NCBI RefSeq assembly: GCF_028289705.1
Contig: NZ_JANQOI010000090.1
Coordinates: 1 to 64,000 of the forward strand
Length of the DNA: 64,000 bases
Origin: Pelagibius sp.
Lineage (GTDB): Bacteria; Pseudomonadota; Alphaproteobacteria; Kiloniellales; Kiloniellaceae
Reading direction: 5' to 3'
Positions 35,088-44,853 of this stretch are shown piece after piece (positions within the stretch are counted from its first letter, which is position 1; every line of letters begins with the position of its first letter). The notes under the pieces were generated by a model, which was given only the letters and a program-made list of their open reading frames with translations, was not told the origin of the DNA and ran no database searches. A program made the position numbers and the translations under genes.

Positions 35088-36278
35088 TCAGGAAAGCTGC
35101 TGGAGACGATTCAGCAGCGCCTCGACATCCCCTTCGTCCTGGTAGAGGCCGAAGCCGAAGCGCAGGCGAGAGCCGCGGTGGTCGGTGATGACGTTCGCCG
35201 CCAGCAGACCCGCCTGAAGAGCCGCTGCGCGCTCCACCCCCAGCTCAAAGGTCAGGAACTGGCCGCAGGCTTCCGTCCGCGGGTCGAGCAACAGGCTCTC
35301 CCGCGGCAGGACGGGCGGCGCCCGCCGCTCGAGCCCGTCGAGAAACAGGTCCTGCAGTTTCCGGGCGTGAGCGTGGATCGCGGTCGCGTCCAGCCCTAGA
35401 TCGTCCAACAGCCGGAGCACGGCAAGCAGGCGATAGATGCCGACGGGGTCGAAGGTGGCGCCCAGGAACCGCCGGGCATCGGGGGCATAGGCGACGGCAT
35501 CGGGCTGTTGCGCCTCCAGCGCCCCGAAGGCCGCATACCATCCGGTGTCACGCGGGCGCGGCCCATAGCCCGGGGGCGCGTGGAGGAAGCATGTCCCCTC
35601 CCCCGCCATGGCGTACTTGTAGCCGCCGGAGAGATAGAAGCCGCGCTGTTCGATTGCCGAGAAGTCGGTCGGCCGTGCCAGAAAGCCATGATAGCCATCG
35701 ATGACCACGAAGCTGCCGTCGTCCGGCAGGCCGGCAATCAGGCCCTCCAGGTCGGCGATGGCGAAGCCGGAATTGAAGAACACCTGGCTGACGTAGATCA
35801 GGTCGTGGGTCTGTTGGGCCGCGGCTGCCGCAAAGCGTGCGGCGAAGTCACCGAAGGGCTGCACCGGAATGCGCTGCACGGCGATCAGCCCCTCCTCTTC
35901 GAGCCGTGCGGCCTGCCGCGTGAAGCTGTGGAATTCCCCGTCGCTGGTGAGGATCCGCGGCGGCCGACCCGCCGGAAGGCAGGAGAGAATCCGGCGCAGG
36001 AATTCATGGGTGTTGGGGGCAAAGGCCAAGGAGGCGGGATTGGAGAGCCCCAGAACCTTGGCGATCAGATCCTGGGTCTGGGGAACGATCTCTCCGAAGA
36101 CATGTTCCCACTTGCGATCGGCAAGGCGCGCCGCGTCGTCCCAGCAGGCCATCTGTGCGTCATGGGTGACGTCCGGCCAGAGATGGTGGCTGTGGGCGGC
36201 GAAATGCAGGCGCTCAGGATCGGCGCGCAGAGAGCGGCTGAAATGCGCCTTGTGGCTCATCGCCCAATCATCCGGCAT
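35088..36278 (-). CDS. Kynureninase-like class V aminotransferase-fold enzyme
   Basis: 396-aa PLP enzyme. The PLP lysine is probably K221 in LSGGYKYAMAGEG, with D194 in VVIDGYHG contacting the cofactor. The next gene upstream is tryptophan 2,3-dioxygenase, so kynurenine cleavage to anthranilate is the likely reaction, but sequence likeness to classical KynU is only partial and another class V activity is possible. A second ATG at 36260 (MSHKAHFSRSL) is an alternative start. The gene lies 18 bp after the dioxygenase stop. Confidence 0.75.
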   Translation of the reverse strand: MPDDWAMSHKAHFSRSLRADPERLHFAAHSHHLWPDVTHDAQMACWDDAARLADRKWEHVFGEIVPQTQDLIAKVLGLSNPASLAFAPNTHEFLRRILSCLPAGRPPRILTSDGEFHSFTRQAARLEEEGLIAVQRIPVQPFGDFAARFAAAAAQQTHDLIYVSQVFFNSGFAIADLEGLIAGLPDDGSFVVIDGYHGFLARPTDFSAIEQRGFYLSGGYKYAMAGEGTCFLHAPPGYGPRPRDTGWYAAFGALEAQQPDAVAYAPDARRFLGATFDPVGIYRLLAVLRLLDDLGLDATAIHAHARKLQDLFLDGLERRAPPVLPRESLLLDPRTEACGQFLTFELGVERAAALQAGLLAANVITDHRGSRLRFGFGLYQDEGDVEALLNRLQQLS

Positions 36279-36296
36279 TCGGGCATCAACAGCCGC

Positions 36297-37397
36297 TCAC
36301 CTCTCGGGAGCCGCATAGCCGTAGCCCATGGCCCGCAGCAGTTCGTCCGGCAGGGGCGGCAGCGCCGAGCGCGGAATGAGGAATGTCGAGAGCGCGAAGA
36401 GGTCGCCGAAGACACGATAGCGGCGCGCCGCCTCGCTCAGGTAGTCGTGGCCCGAAGACCCGCCGGTGCCCAGCTTCATGCCGATCATGCGCTGGGCCAT
36501 GAGGGCGTGGCGGTAGCGCCAGGCGGTCATCGTCTCGTCGATATCCATCAGCAGGCTCAACAGCCGGAAGGGGAGCTGCAACACCGGCTCGTCGCGGTAG
36601 AGCGTGATGAACAGCGCCGCCTGCAAGGCCCGCCAGGAAAAGCGCCAGACCCCCTGGGCCGCCAGCTCTGCATGGCGCGCTTCGTCGTAGATCGCTTCGA
36701 AGCGCTCCTGCGCCGCTTCCAGCGCCGCGAGGCCGGCGTCCCTTTCCTTCGCCCCGATCGCCGTGTTGGCCCGCAGGATCGCACTGTCCTGCGCCAGCAT
36801 CCGGCTGACGGCGGCGCGATAGCTCTCCTGAAAGCGGTAACCGCCCAGTTCGACGAAGGGGGTGCGCCCCAGCCAGGCTTCCACCCGGTCGCTCAGGCTC
36901 GGCACGCCTTCGGCGGCCTGGACCCGCAGGCGGTCGGCCTCGTTCAGGCGGCTGTCATAGGGCTTGTCGTCCGGGCTTACCCGCTCCCCGCGCCGCAGGC
37001 CGAGGCCGATCTCGATGAGCCGGAACTGCAGCGACTGAAACCCCGAGGACGGAAACAGCAGGTCGCGGAACTCCAGGAAGTCCAGGGGCGTCATGGTCTC
37101 CAGCACGTCGAGCTGTTCGATCACCAGCTTCAGGATGCGCTGAATGCGGTTCAGGGCGGCCACCGCCGTGCCGATGTCGCGGTCGGCCACCGCGTCGCTG
37201 GCAAAGAGGCGATCGATCAGCGCCATCTCGTGCAGGATCTGCTTGAACCAGAGCTCGTAGGCCTGGTGGACGATGATGAACAGCATCTCGTCGTGCGCCG
37301 GCCGCCCGCGCTCTTCGCTTTCGGGCTGCTGGGCCGACAGCAGCCGGTCGAGCCGCAGGTAATCGCCGTAGTAAAGCGGCTTGGCGTCTTCGCTCAC
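36297..37397 (-). CDS. kynA: Tryptophan 2,3-dioxygenase
   Basis: Heme enzyme opening the indole ring of L-tryptophan to N-formylkynurenine. The 366-aa product starts with SEDAKPLYYGDYLRLDRLL and has the family block HDEMLFIIVHQAYELWFKQ, FRDLLFPSSGFQS and GSSGHDYLSEAA. Start is GTG at 37397, preceded by GGGAGG at 9 nt; an ATG at 37460 would add 21 residues of poor character. No arylformamidase gene follows, so that step must be encoded elsewhere. Confidence 0.92.
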   Translation of the reverse strand: MSEDAKPLYYGDYLRLDRLLSAQQPESEERGRPAHDEMLFIIVHQAYELWFKQILHEMALIDRLFASDAVADRDIGTAVAALNRIQRILKLVIEQLDVLETMTPLDFLEFRDLLFPSSGFQSLQFRLIEIGLGLRRGERVSPDDKPYDSRLNEADRLRVQAAEGVPSLSDRVEAWLGRTPFVELGGYRFQESYRAAVSRMLAQDSAILRANTAIGAKERDAGLAALEAAQERFEAIYDEARHAELAAQGVWRFSWRALQAALFITLYRDEPVLQLPFRLLSLLMDIDETMTAWRYRHALMAQRMIGMKLGTGGSSGHDYLSEAARRYRVFGDLFALSTFLIPRSALPPLPDELLRAMGYGYAAPER

Positions 37398-37469
37398 GGG
37401 CCTGGTCCTCCCTTGGTGGGCGGCTCCCCGCAGCGAAGCGCGATTCGGCCCCTCGATCAAGCCGTCGGA

Positions 37470-38567
37470 TCAAGTCTCCCGAAAGGCCACCTGATTGATC
37501 GGCGGAAAGTGGGCGGAGAGCAGCGACCATGTCTCGCCGCCGTTCTGCCCCAGCCAGAGCGCGCCGGTGGTGGAGCCCATGGCCAGCCGTTCGCCGCGTC
37601 CGTCGACATCGAGGGCATGGCGGTAGACGAGATCGTAGGCGGTGCCTTGCGGCAAACCCTGCGAGAGCGCTTCGAAGCTGGCGCCGCCGTCGCGGGTGCG
37701 GGTGACCACGAAGCGGCCGTCCACCGGCACCCGGCATTCGTCCTTGACGGCGGGCACGAACCAGGCGGTCTCGGCCTCCGCCGGATGAACGACAACGGCA
37801 AAGCCGAAGCCCGAGGGCGCAGCCTTGTCGATGACAACGAAACTGCGCCCGCCGTCGTCCGAACGGAAGATCCCGCAGTGGTGCTGACACCAGACCCGCG
37901 ACGGGTCCGCCGCGCAAACGGCCAAGCGGTGCGGGTCCTGGATGCTGGGATCGTCGATACGGTCCGGCGGCATGTAGTCGGCCGCCAGGCCCTTGCCGCC
38001 GAGCTGCCAACTTTCCCCGCCATCTTCGCTGAGCCACACGCCCCCGCAGGAGATCCCGACCGTGAGTTTCCGGCTGTCCTGCGGATCGACGATGATGGAA
38101 TGAATGCCGGGGTCGTCGTAGCCGCCGCCGAACCAGTCCTTGCGCGACGGCTGGTTCCACAAACTCTCGATCAGGTGCCAGCTCTCGCCGCGGTCGTCAG
38201 AACGAAACAGCGCGCCGGGAAGCGTGCCGGCCCACAGCCGACCCGGCTGGTCGCTGCCGCCGGCCACCAGGGTCCACACGAAATTGACGCTTGGGGCCTT
38301 GTCGCCTCCGCTCTCTCCATTGCCTGCCGCCGTGAAGGCGGGCGGCGCAAGTTCCTGCCAGCTCGTCCCGAAGTCATCGGAGCGATGCAGCTTGTGCCCG
38401 AAATGGCCCAGGTTCAGGGCCGCGTAGAGGGTGCCGTCGCGCGGGTCGTAAAGCACGGAGGAAACCGGATCGCCGAGAAACCCGAGGCAGCGCGGAGCCG
38501 CGCCGGCGTTCCCGCTATCGAGCGCAAAAAGCCCCTTGCGGGTCGCGATCAAGAGATCTTCAGCCAT
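37470..38567 (-). CDS. Asp-box (BNR) beta-propeller protein
   Basis: 365-aa protein built of repeated Asp-box motifs (SxDxGxxW/F): SDDFGTSW, SDDRGESW, SEDGGESW, SDDGGRSF, TRDGGASF and GQNGGETW. It is the type often named exo-alpha-sialidase or glycosyl hydrolase, but no sialidase catalytic triad is evident and there is no signal peptide, so a cytosolic role is likely. Follows the ubiquitin-fold gene by 15 bp, a pairing I recall from several other bacteria. Confidence 0.8.
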   Translation of the reverse strand: MAEDLLIATRKGLFALDSGNAGAAPRCLGFLGDPVSSVLYDPRDGTLYAALNLGHFGHKLHRSDDFGTSWQELAPPAFTAAGNGESGGDKAPSVNFVWTLVAGGSDQPGRLWAGTLPGALFRSDDRGESWHLIESLWNQPSRKDWFGGGYDDPGIHSIIVDPQDSRKLTVGISCGGVWLSEDGGESWQLGGKGLAADYMPPDRIDDPSIQDPHRLAVCAADPSRVWCQHHCGIFRSDDGGRSFVVIDKAAPSGFGFAVVVHPAEAETAWFVPAVKDECRVPVDGRFVVTRTRDGGASFEALSQGLPQGTAYDLVYRHALDVDGRGERLAMGSTTGALWLGQNGGETWSLLSAHFPPINQVAFRET

Positions 38568-38582
38568 GGCTTCCCTCCGAGG

Positions 38583-38852
38583 CTATCCGCCAGACAGCGC
38601 CTGAAAAACGAAGACCTCGTCTTCCGGTCCGACGGGATCGCCGAGCCCATCGCGGTCCGAGATCATGACGTTGTTGACGAAGACGTTCACATGGCGCCGC
38701 AGGCGCCCCTGGTCGTCGACGATATAGGAGCGCAGCATGGGGCGCTGCGCGAAGACCGCGGCAAGCACCTCCACCACCCGTCCGCCCTCCACATCCAGCG
38801 AAGGGCAATCGAGATGACGCTGCAGGTTGGCCGTGAAGGTAACACGCGGCAT
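38583..38852 (-). CDS. MoaD/ThiS-like ubiquitin-fold protein ending in Gly-Gly
   Basis: 89-aa beta-grasp protein: MPRVTFTANLQRHLDCPSLD, HVNVFVNNVMI and a terminal FQALSGG. The C-terminal GG is what E1-like enzymes adenylate in MoaD, ThiS and archaeal SAMP proteins. No moeB/thiF, moaE or thiG is adjacent; the partner here is the Asp-box protein, so sulfur-carrier or protein-tagging roles are both open. Start at 38852 chosen; an ATG 21 bp earlier is possible. Confidence 0.8.
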   Translation of the reverse strand: MPRVTFTANLQRHLDCPSLDVEGGRVVEVLAAVFAQRPMLRSYIVDDQGRLRRHVNVFVNNVMISDRDGLGDPVGPEDEVFVFQALSGG

Positions 38853-38993
38853 CGCTTCGCTCCCGAAGGGCAAGCCTGCCTCTTCCCAGGTACGATTTCA
38901 ATTGCGAGAGAGGGTAGTGGCTCTTGTTGGTAGCCTTGCTCGAGTTGAATGGCTTGAATTCAATGGCCTACCAATGCCATTCCTCCCCACGTC

Positions 38994-39077
38994 GTCACCC
39001 TCGGGCTTGTCCCGAGGGCCCATGGAAAGAGCGAGACCCGAACCTACATGGATTGCCGGAACAAGTCCGGCAATGAC
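38994..39077. repeat. Composite palindromic intergenic element
   Basis: Two perfect hairpins about 33 bp apart: CCCTCGGG-CTTGT-CCCGAGGG (38998-39018) and ATTGCCGGA-ACAAG-TCCGGCAAT (39052-39074). The ends are GTCA...TGAC and the middles share CATGG. This resembles the REP/MITE-like repeats scattered in alphaproteobacterial intergenic DNA (GTCATTGCCGGACTTG... type). No transposase is present. Confidence 0.75.
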
Positions 39078-39136
39078 GATCAGGGAGGTCGAGGCAGGAG
39101 AACCCTTTGACGGATAGGGCTGGATTTGGGCCGGGT

Positions 39137-40009
39137 CTAAGCCCGCTCCTCGGCAATTCTCAGCAGGTACGCGCCGTAGTCGTTCTTGCGCAGCGGTTCG
39201 GCGAGGGCGCGCAGGTCGTCGGCCCCGATGAAGCCCTTGCGGAAGGCGATCTCCTCGACGCAGGCGATCTTCAGGCCCTGGCGGTGTTCGATGGTCTGCA
39301 CGAACTGGGCGGCATCGATCAGGCTGTCGTGGGTCCCGGTGTCGAGCCAGGCATAGCCGCGCCCGAAGCGCTCCACCTTCAGTTTGCCGGCGTCGAGATA
39401 GAGCCGGTTGAGGTCGGTAATCTCCAGCTCTCCCCGCGCCGAGGGCTTCAGATCGGACGCCAGATCCACCACCGTCTCGTCATAGAAATAGAGCCCGGTC
39501 ACCGCGAAGCGGGACTTTGGTCGGGCCGGCTTTTCTTCCAGGCTGATGGCTTGGCCCTTGGCATCGAACTCGACGACGCCGTAGCGCTCAGGATCGGAGA
39601 CCTGATAGCCGAAGACGGTCGCCCCTTCACGCAAAGCGGCAGCGCGCATCAGCACGTCCTGCAGTCCCTGCCCATAGAAGATGTTGTCGCCGAGGATCAG
39701 GCAGCACTTGTCGCCGGCAATGAAATCGCGCCCGATGAGAAAGGCCTGGGCCAGGCCCTCGGGCTTCGGCTGCACGGCAAAGCGGATGTCGAGCCCCCAT
39801 TGCCGGCCGTCGCCCAGCAGGGTGTGAAACAGCGGAGCATCGTGGGGCGTGGTGATGATCAGGATATCGCGAATGCCGGCCATCATAAGAACAGACAGCG
39901 GATAGTAGATCATCGGCTTGTCGTAGACCGGCAGGAGCTGCTTGCTGACCGACAGGGTGACCGGATGCAGCCGCGTCCCCGCGCCGCCTGCCAGGATGAG
40001 ACCTTTCAT
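39137..40009 (-). CDS. rmlA: Glucose-1-phosphate thymidylyltransferase
   Basis: First step of dTDP-L-rhamnose synthesis: dTTP plus glucose-1-phosphate to dTDP-glucose. 290 aa, with nucleotide-binding start [18 protein letters not shown], the KPMIYYPL segment and [10 protein letters not shown] (metal-binding Asp). Last gene of the rml set in transcription order. Start at 40009. Confidence 0.96.
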   Translation of the reverse strand: MKGLILAGGAGTRLHPVTLSVSKQLLPVYDKPMIYYPLSVLMMAGIRDILIITTPHDAPLFHTLLGDGRQWGLDIRFAVQPKPEGLAQAFLIGRDFIAGDKCCLILGDNIFYGQGLQDVLMRAAALREGATVFGYQVSDPERYGVVEFDAKGQAISLEEKPARPKSRFAVTGLYFYDETVVDLASDLKPSARGELEITDLNRLYLDAGKLKVERFGRGYAWLDTGTHDSLIDAAQFVQTIEHRQGLKIACVEEIAFRKGFIGADDLRALAEPLRKNDYGAYLLRIAEERA

Positions 40010-40020
40010 CGCCTATTCCC

Positions 40021-40929
40021 CTATTGTCCGCCGGCGGGCTGGACGGCGTCGGCGCCGTGAAGCTCCCGCAGAACATCGCGGAGACCCGCACGCCAATCGA
40101 TGGCCGCCTGACCGAAACGCGCCCTAAAGGCGCTGCAGTCCAGGCGTGAGTCCGCGGGCCGCTTGGCCGGCGTGGGATAGTCCTTGGTCGCGATCGGCTT
40201 CACGGAGGGAGGGACCTCCCCGGTCAGCGCCTGGCGCTCGGCAAAGATCGTCTCAGCGAAATCGAACCAGGTCGTCGCCTCTTCCCCACAGCAGTGATAG
40301 GTGCCCCAGGGTGCCTCCCTCATCTGCGCGGCAACGGCAAGGATGGCAGACGCTAGGCTTCTGGCCGGGGTTGGGCAGCCGCGTTGGTCCGCCACCACCG
40401 ACAACTCCTGGCGTTCGCGGCCCAGCCGCAGCATGGTCTTCACGAAGTTGCCGCCCTGGGCCCCGAAGACCCAGGAGGTGCGGAGGATCACATGCCGGGG
40501 GCAGCGCTCCCGCACCGCCGCCTCGCCGCCCGCCTTGCTGCGCCCGTAAACCCCGAGCGGCGTCGTCGCATCGGACTCCACATAGGGCGCGCCCTTGCTA
40601 CCGTCAAAGACGTAGTCGGTAGAGATATGGATCAAGGCAACTTCCCGAAGGCGACAGGATTCGGCGACGCTGGCCGCACCGTCGCGATTTACCGACATTG
40701 CCAGATCTTCTTCGCTTTCGGCCTTGTCCACTGCCGTGTAGGCGGCGGCATTTATCACCGTAGCGTAGTAGCCCTTGTCCAAAATGCGCCGCAGTCCTGC
40801 CGCATCGGTGATGTCGAGCACGCGATGGGGAATGGAGTTGAGCGGGATACCGCGGCTTGCTGCCAGCTTAGCGACCTCGCGGCCCAATTGACCCTCGCTG
40901 CCTAACAGAAGCAAATCTCCTGCGAGCAT
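40021..40929 (-). CDS. rmlD: dTDP-4-dehydrorhamnose reductase
   Basis: Final NAD(P)H-dependent step to dTDP-L-rhamnose. 302-aa short-chain dehydrogenase: LLLGSEGQLGREV nucleotide loop, INAAAYTAVDKAE and catalytic YGRSKAGGE (YxxxK). Its start directly abuts the rmlB stop. Confidence 0.95.
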   Translation of the reverse strand: MLAGDLLLLGSEGQLGREVAKLAASRGIPLNSIPHRVLDITDAAGLRRILDKGYYATVINAAAYTAVDKAESEEDLAMSVNRDGAASVAESCRLREVALIHISTDYVFDGSKGAPYVESDATTPLGVYGRSKAGGEAAVRERCPRHVILRTSWVFGAQGGNFVKTMLRLGRERQELSVVADQRGCPTPARSLASAILAVAAQMREAPWGTYHCCGEEATTWFDFAETIFAERQALTGEVPPSVKPIATKDYPTPAKRPADSRLDCSAFRARFGQAAIDWRAGLRDVLRELHGADAVQPAGGQ

Positions 40930-42000
40930 CTAACCGGCTTTCTTCGAGGTGGACAAACCCAGGCGCTGCCCCTGATAGCGGCGCTGCTGAATGCCCTGCC
41001 ACCAGGCCTCGTTGTCGAGATACCAGGCAACCGTCTTGCGCAGGCCCTGTTCGAAGGTCTCCTGCGGATGCCAGCCAAGCTCCTCCTTAATCTTCGAGCA
41101 GTCCACCGCATAGCGCAGGTCGTGGCCGGGGCGATCGGTGACGAAGGAGATGAGATCGCGGCGCGAACCTCCTTCGCTGCGGGGGCGTAGTTCGTCGACC
41201 AGATCGCAGATCATGTGCACCACATCGATGTTGCGCATCTCGCTGTCGCCGCCGACGTTGTAGGTCTCGCCGATCCGCCCTTTGGTCAACACGGTGGTCA
41301 GGGCCCTGGCGTGGTCTTCGACATGCAGCCAGTCGCGCACGTTCTCGCCTTTGCCGTAGACGGGTAGCGGCTTGCCGTTCAACGCATTGATGATCATCAG
41401 CGGGATCAGCTTCTCCGGAAACTGATAGAGCCCGTAGTTGTTGGAGCAGTTGCTGGTGACGGCCGGCAGGCCGTAAGTGCGGTTCCAGGCACGCACCAGG
41501 TGGTCCGAGGCCGCCTTGCTGGCGGAATAGGGCGAATTGGGCTGATAGGGCGAGTCCTCGGTGAAGTGACCCTCTGCCCCCAGCGCCCCAAAGACCTCGT
41601 CGGTCGAGATGTGGTGGAAGCGAAAATCTGCCTCTTCGCGGCCTTCCAACTCCTGCCAATAGGCGGTCGCCGTTTCGAGGAGGCGCTGGGTACCCACCAC
41701 GTTGGTTTGGATGAAGTCGTCGGCATTGTCGATGGAGCGATCGACGTGGGACTCCGCGGCCAGGTGCATGACGGCCGTGGGGCGATGCCGCGCGAAGACA
41801 CCGCGCAAGGCGCCCGCATCGCAGATGTCGACCTTCTCGAAGGCATAGCCGGCATCCTCCGCCCAGTGCTCCAGCGCCTCGGGCGTCGCCGCGTAGGTCA
41901 GCTTGTCGACGTTCACCACTTCGGCCGTCTTGGTCGACAGGAGGTGGCGGATGACGGCTGACCCGATAAAGCCGGCGCCGCCGGTTACCAGAATCTTCAT
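40930..42000 (-). CDS. rmlB: dTDP-glucose 4,6-dehydratase
   Basis: NAD-dependent dehydratase, 356 aa. [15 protein letters not shown] is the Rossmann loop, [14 protein letters not shown] and [10 protein letters not shown] carry catalytic residues, and [15 protein letters not shown] holds the YxxxK pair. Second gene of rmlC-rmlB-rmlD-rmlA. Confidence 0.96.
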   Translation of the reverse strand: MKILVTGGAGFIGSAVIRHLLSTKTAEVVNVDKLTYAATPEALEHWAEDAGYAFEKVDICDAGALRGVFARHRPTAVMHLAAESHVDRSIDNADDFIQTNVVGTQRLLETATAYWQELEGREEADFRFHHISTDEVFGALGAEGHFTEDSPYQPNSPYSASKAASDHLVRAWNRTYGLPAVTSNCSNNYGLYQFPEKLIPLMIINALNGKPLPVYGKGENVRDWLHVEDHARALTTVLTKGRIGETYNVGGDSEMRNIDVVHMICDLVDELRPRSEGGSRRDLISFVTDRPGHDLRYAVDCSKIKEELGWHPQETFEQGLRKTVAWYLDNEAWWQGIQQRRYQGQRLGLSTSKKAG

Positions 42001-42064
42001 TCAGCGGTCCCCCAGGCCAGCAACGACAGCGTCATGGCTGCCGGCAGGCTTCAAAGATGGCTTT

Positions 42065-42634
42065 CTAAGCCTTCCTTTCGTATTCGAAAACCCTTGATAA
42101 ATCCCTTAGCGGCGGGAACTCGCCGTCCCGCTTCGACAGGGTGGCGCCCGCCTCTCCGATCGGCCAGTCGATCCCCAGGTCGGGATCGTTCCACAAGAGC
42201 CCCTGCTCGGCCTCCGGCGCATAGAGGTCGGAGACCTTGTAGAGCACCTCCGTATCCGGCTCCATGGTGCAGAAACCATGGGCGAAGCCGGCCGGTATGA
42301 AGATCTGGTTCCATTCCGCCGCCGAGATCATCGCCGTCACATGCCGGCCATAGCTCGGCGATCCGTGGCGCAGGTCGACGGCGACGTCGAAGACGGCGCC
42401 CTGGACGACCCGCAGAAGCTTCGCCTGGGCCCGCGGCGGCACCTGAAAGTGAAGCCCACGCACCGTGCCCGCGGCGGCGGACAGCGAATGGTTGTCCTGA
42501 ACGAAATCCTCGGTGATGCCGGCCGCGGCAAAGGCCTGCTTGTTGTAGGTCTCCGAGAAGAAACCGCGGTGGTCGCCGTGCCTGGCCGGCCTGATGAGGC
42601 ATACCTCCGGAATGTCCAACCTCGTCACTTCCAT
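42065..42634 (-). CDS. rmlC: dTDP-4-dehydrorhamnose 3,5-epimerase
   Basis: 189-aa cupin epimerase. RHGDHRGFFSETYN and VRGLHFQVPPRAQAKLLRVVQG contain the active-site His, and PAGFAHGF the substrate pocket. GGGAG 7 nt upstream of the ATG is a good ribosome-binding site. First gene of the rml operon; a GC-rich palindrome-like stretch (42660-42690) separates it from the TRAP genes. Confidence 0.95.
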   Translation of the reverse strand: MEVTRLDIPEVCLIRPARHGDHRGFFSETYNKQAFAAAGITEDFVQDNHSLSAAAGTVRGLHFQVPPRAQAKLLRVVQGAVFDVAVDLRHGSPSYGRHVTAMISAAEWNQIFIPAGFAHGFCTMEPDTEVLYKVSDLYAPEAEQGLLWNDPDLGIDWPIGEAGATLSKRDGEFPPLRDLSRVFEYERKA

Positions 42635-42732
42635 TCGCGGGCTCCCTAAATTGACTGAGGACTCCGGCCGGCCCCGGAATACGGCCGGGACGGTACCCCA
42701 TTCGGAACCGGCTTTGTAGAGCCGCGGAAGGG

Positions 42733-44106
42733 CTAGCTACGGAATACCATGGTAATTTCCGGAAACAGCAGAACCAGCGCCAGCACAAAGAGCTGCAAGC
42801 CGATGAAGGGCAGGAAGCCGCGGAAGATGTCCGGCAGAGTGATGTGCGGCGGCGCCACGGATTTCAGGTAGAAGGCCGCGGGGCCGAACGGCGGGCTGAG
42901 GAAGCTGACCTGCATGTTCACGCAGAACAAAATCCCGAACCAGACAGCAACGAAGCTCGGCGCCGCGGCCAGCGCGGCGGTCAGGCCCAGTTCCTCCACC
43001 GGCAGCTTCAGCACGATGGGCATGAAGACCGGCATCACCAGCAGCACGATGCCGACCCAGTCCATGACGGCGCCCAGCAGCAGGAAGATGAGCATCATCA
43101 AGAGGAGGATGCCGAAGGTGGGCAGCTCGGTGCCGATAATGAGGTTGGCCACATAGGTCGGGCCGCCGGCGATGGTATAGGCGCCGGCCAGGGCCGTGGC
43201 GCCGAAGGTGATCCAGAGGATGGTCCCCGTCGACTTGTAGGTCCGCATCAGGGCTTCCTTGAAGAGAGCCCAGGACATCTCTCGCCGTACCAAGATGATG
43301 ATGAGGACGGCGACGACGCCCATGCCGGCCGCCTCGGTGATGCCGGTAAAGCCGCCGTAGATGGAGCCGAGGACGACAAAGACCACAAAGAGAGGCGCCA
43401 GGAGTCCCGGCAGGGCACGCAGCTTGTCGGCCATGGTCACGCTCTCCCCGCCCTCCGGCAGCGGCGCCTGGTCGGGATTGAGCCGTGTACGGATGATGAT
43501 ATAGACGATGTAGCAGCCGCCGAGAATGAATCCAGGGATGAAGGCCGCCTTGAAGAGCGCGTGGATCGAGGTCTCGGTCACAAGCCCGTAGATGATCAGC
43601 ACGATGGACGGCGGGATCATGGTGCCCAAGCTGCCGGAGGCGCAGATGGTACCGATGGCCAGGTTTTGGTTGTAGCCGAGACGCAGCATGTTCGGCAGCG
43701 CGATGAGTCCCAGGAGCACGACCTCGCCGCCGATGATCCCCGACATGGCGGCCATGATGATGGCCATGATGGCGGTAACGATGGCGATGCCGCCGCGCGT
43801 GCGGCTGAGCCAGACGTTGAGACTGTCGAACATGGCCCGGGCGATCCCCGATCGTTCCATGAGACAGGCCATGAATATGAACAGGGGAACGGATATCAGG
43901 ACATAGTCCGTCATCAGCCCGTACATGCGCTGGGCGAGGATGTTCAGCGGACCCGTGCCGAAGGAGCGGAACAGCAGATCCGGCCCGAACTTCATCATCA
44001 AGACGGCAACCGCCAGAAACCCCGAAGCGAAGCCCAGCGGCATACCGATCGCCAACAGAACGAACAATCCTATGAGCAGGATCAGTGAGATCGTTCCGAT
44101 ATCCAT
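42733..44106 (-). CDS. dctM: TRAP transporter large permease (DctM-like)
   Basis: 457-aa polytopic ion-coupled permease of a tripartite ATP-independent periplasmic transporter. It starts MDIGTISLILLIGLFVLLAIGMPLGFASG and shows about 12-13 hydrophobic helices with the conserved GSLGTMIPPSIVLIIYG segment. Follows DctQ. Confidence 0.93.
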   Translation of the reverse strand: MDIGTISLILLIGLFVLLAIGMPLGFASGFLAVAVLMMKFGPDLLFRSFGTGPLNILAQRMYGLMTDYVLISVPLFIFMACLMERSGIARAMFDSLNVWLSRTRGGIAIVTAIMAIIMAAMSGIIGGEVVLLGLIALPNMLRLGYNQNLAIGTICASGSLGTMIPPSIVLIIYGLVTETSIHALFKAAFIPGFILGGCYIVYIIIRTRLNPDQAPLPEGGESVTMADKLRALPGLLAPLFVVFVVLGSIYGGFTGITEAAGMGVVAVLIIILVRREMSWALFKEALMRTYKSTGTILWITFGATALAGAYTIAGGPTYVANLIIGTELPTFGILLLMMLIFLLLGAVMDWVGIVLLVMPVFMPIVLKLPVEELGLTAALAAAPSFVAVWFGILFCVNMQVSFLSPPFGPAAFYLKSVAPPHITLPDIFRGFLPFIGLQLFVLALVLLFPEITMVFRS

Positions 44107-44187
44107 AGAGCTTGGCCCCCCAGATCCTATGAACCCCCGCGGCGGCCGTTGATCCGGCCGCCCGATATTCTCAACACCGCTGTCCGA

Positions 44188-44730
44188 TCAGTCGATGTGT
44201 TCTTCTTTCACTTCCTCTGCGAGGTCGTGAACTTCCTTTTCCTTGTTCCAGTCGGCGATCAGGTTGGTGACCGACTGGATCGCGATCAGCACCACGGTCA
44301 AGAGCACCAGGGGCTTCATAGTGGCGGGAATAGGCGGATCCCAGGCGGTGCCAAAGGTCTCCCAGCGCATCATCTTGGCCCAGGCCTCGTTGAAGCCGCC
44401 CCAGACGATCCCCGCCGCGAAGAGACAGATAAGGACCACCGAGATCGTATCGAAGAGGCGCTGCCAGCCGCGCGGCACCATGTCATAAAGAATGAAGATC
44501 CTGATGTGGCCGCGTTGCTGCATCACGTAGAGCCCGGCGAGCAGATAGATCCCGCCGGCAAGCCAGAGCGACATCTCGTTGACCCAAAGGGTCGGCCGCT
44601 CGAAGACGTAGCGCATCACCACTTCGTAGAACATGATGGCGACGACAAAGGCGATGACGAACATCACCACGCGGCTGATGGCGATGGTGATGCGGTCCAT
44701 TAAGTTTTCGACCTCGTGCTCAACCACCAC
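44188..44730 (-). CDS. dctQ: TRAP transporter small permease (DctQ-like)
   Basis: 180-aa four-helix membrane subunit that accompanies DctM. The run VVMRYVFERPTLWVNEMSLWLAGGIYLLAGLYVMQQRGHIRI is typical. GTG starts at 44730 or 44727 have a GGGAG upstream; ATG at 44700 is another option. Ends in a charged tail KEVHDLAEEVKEEHID. Confidence 0.9.
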   Translation of the reverse strand: MVVEHEVENLMDRITIAISRVVMFVIAFVVAIMFYEVVMRYVFERPTLWVNEMSLWLAGGIYLLAGLYVMQQRGHIRIFILYDMVPRGWQRLFDTISVVLICLFAAGIVWGGFNEAWAKMMRWETFGTAWDPPIPATMKPLVLLTVVLIAIQSVTNLIADWNKEKEVHDLAEEVKEEHID

Positions 44731-44853
44731 CCTGCTCCCTTTTCCGCTTCATGCCCCGTCCCAATAGAGAGTCGTCAATGAGGCCCTAAGAAAGTTCGGG
44801 CCCCTACCGCGTTCCGCAGCCAGGGGCCCGACTATCAACTGAGACGCCAGCGC

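Noticed and set aside
37470..38567. True sialidase
   Set aside because: Asp-boxes are present but no Arg triad or signal peptide is evident; the name would overstate the evidence.
35508..38933. 1141-codon plus-strand open frame opposite the kynurenine and propeller genes
   Set aside because: Antisense shadow of three well-supported genes; composition is the Arg/Gly/His-rich type seen opposite high-GC coding DNA.
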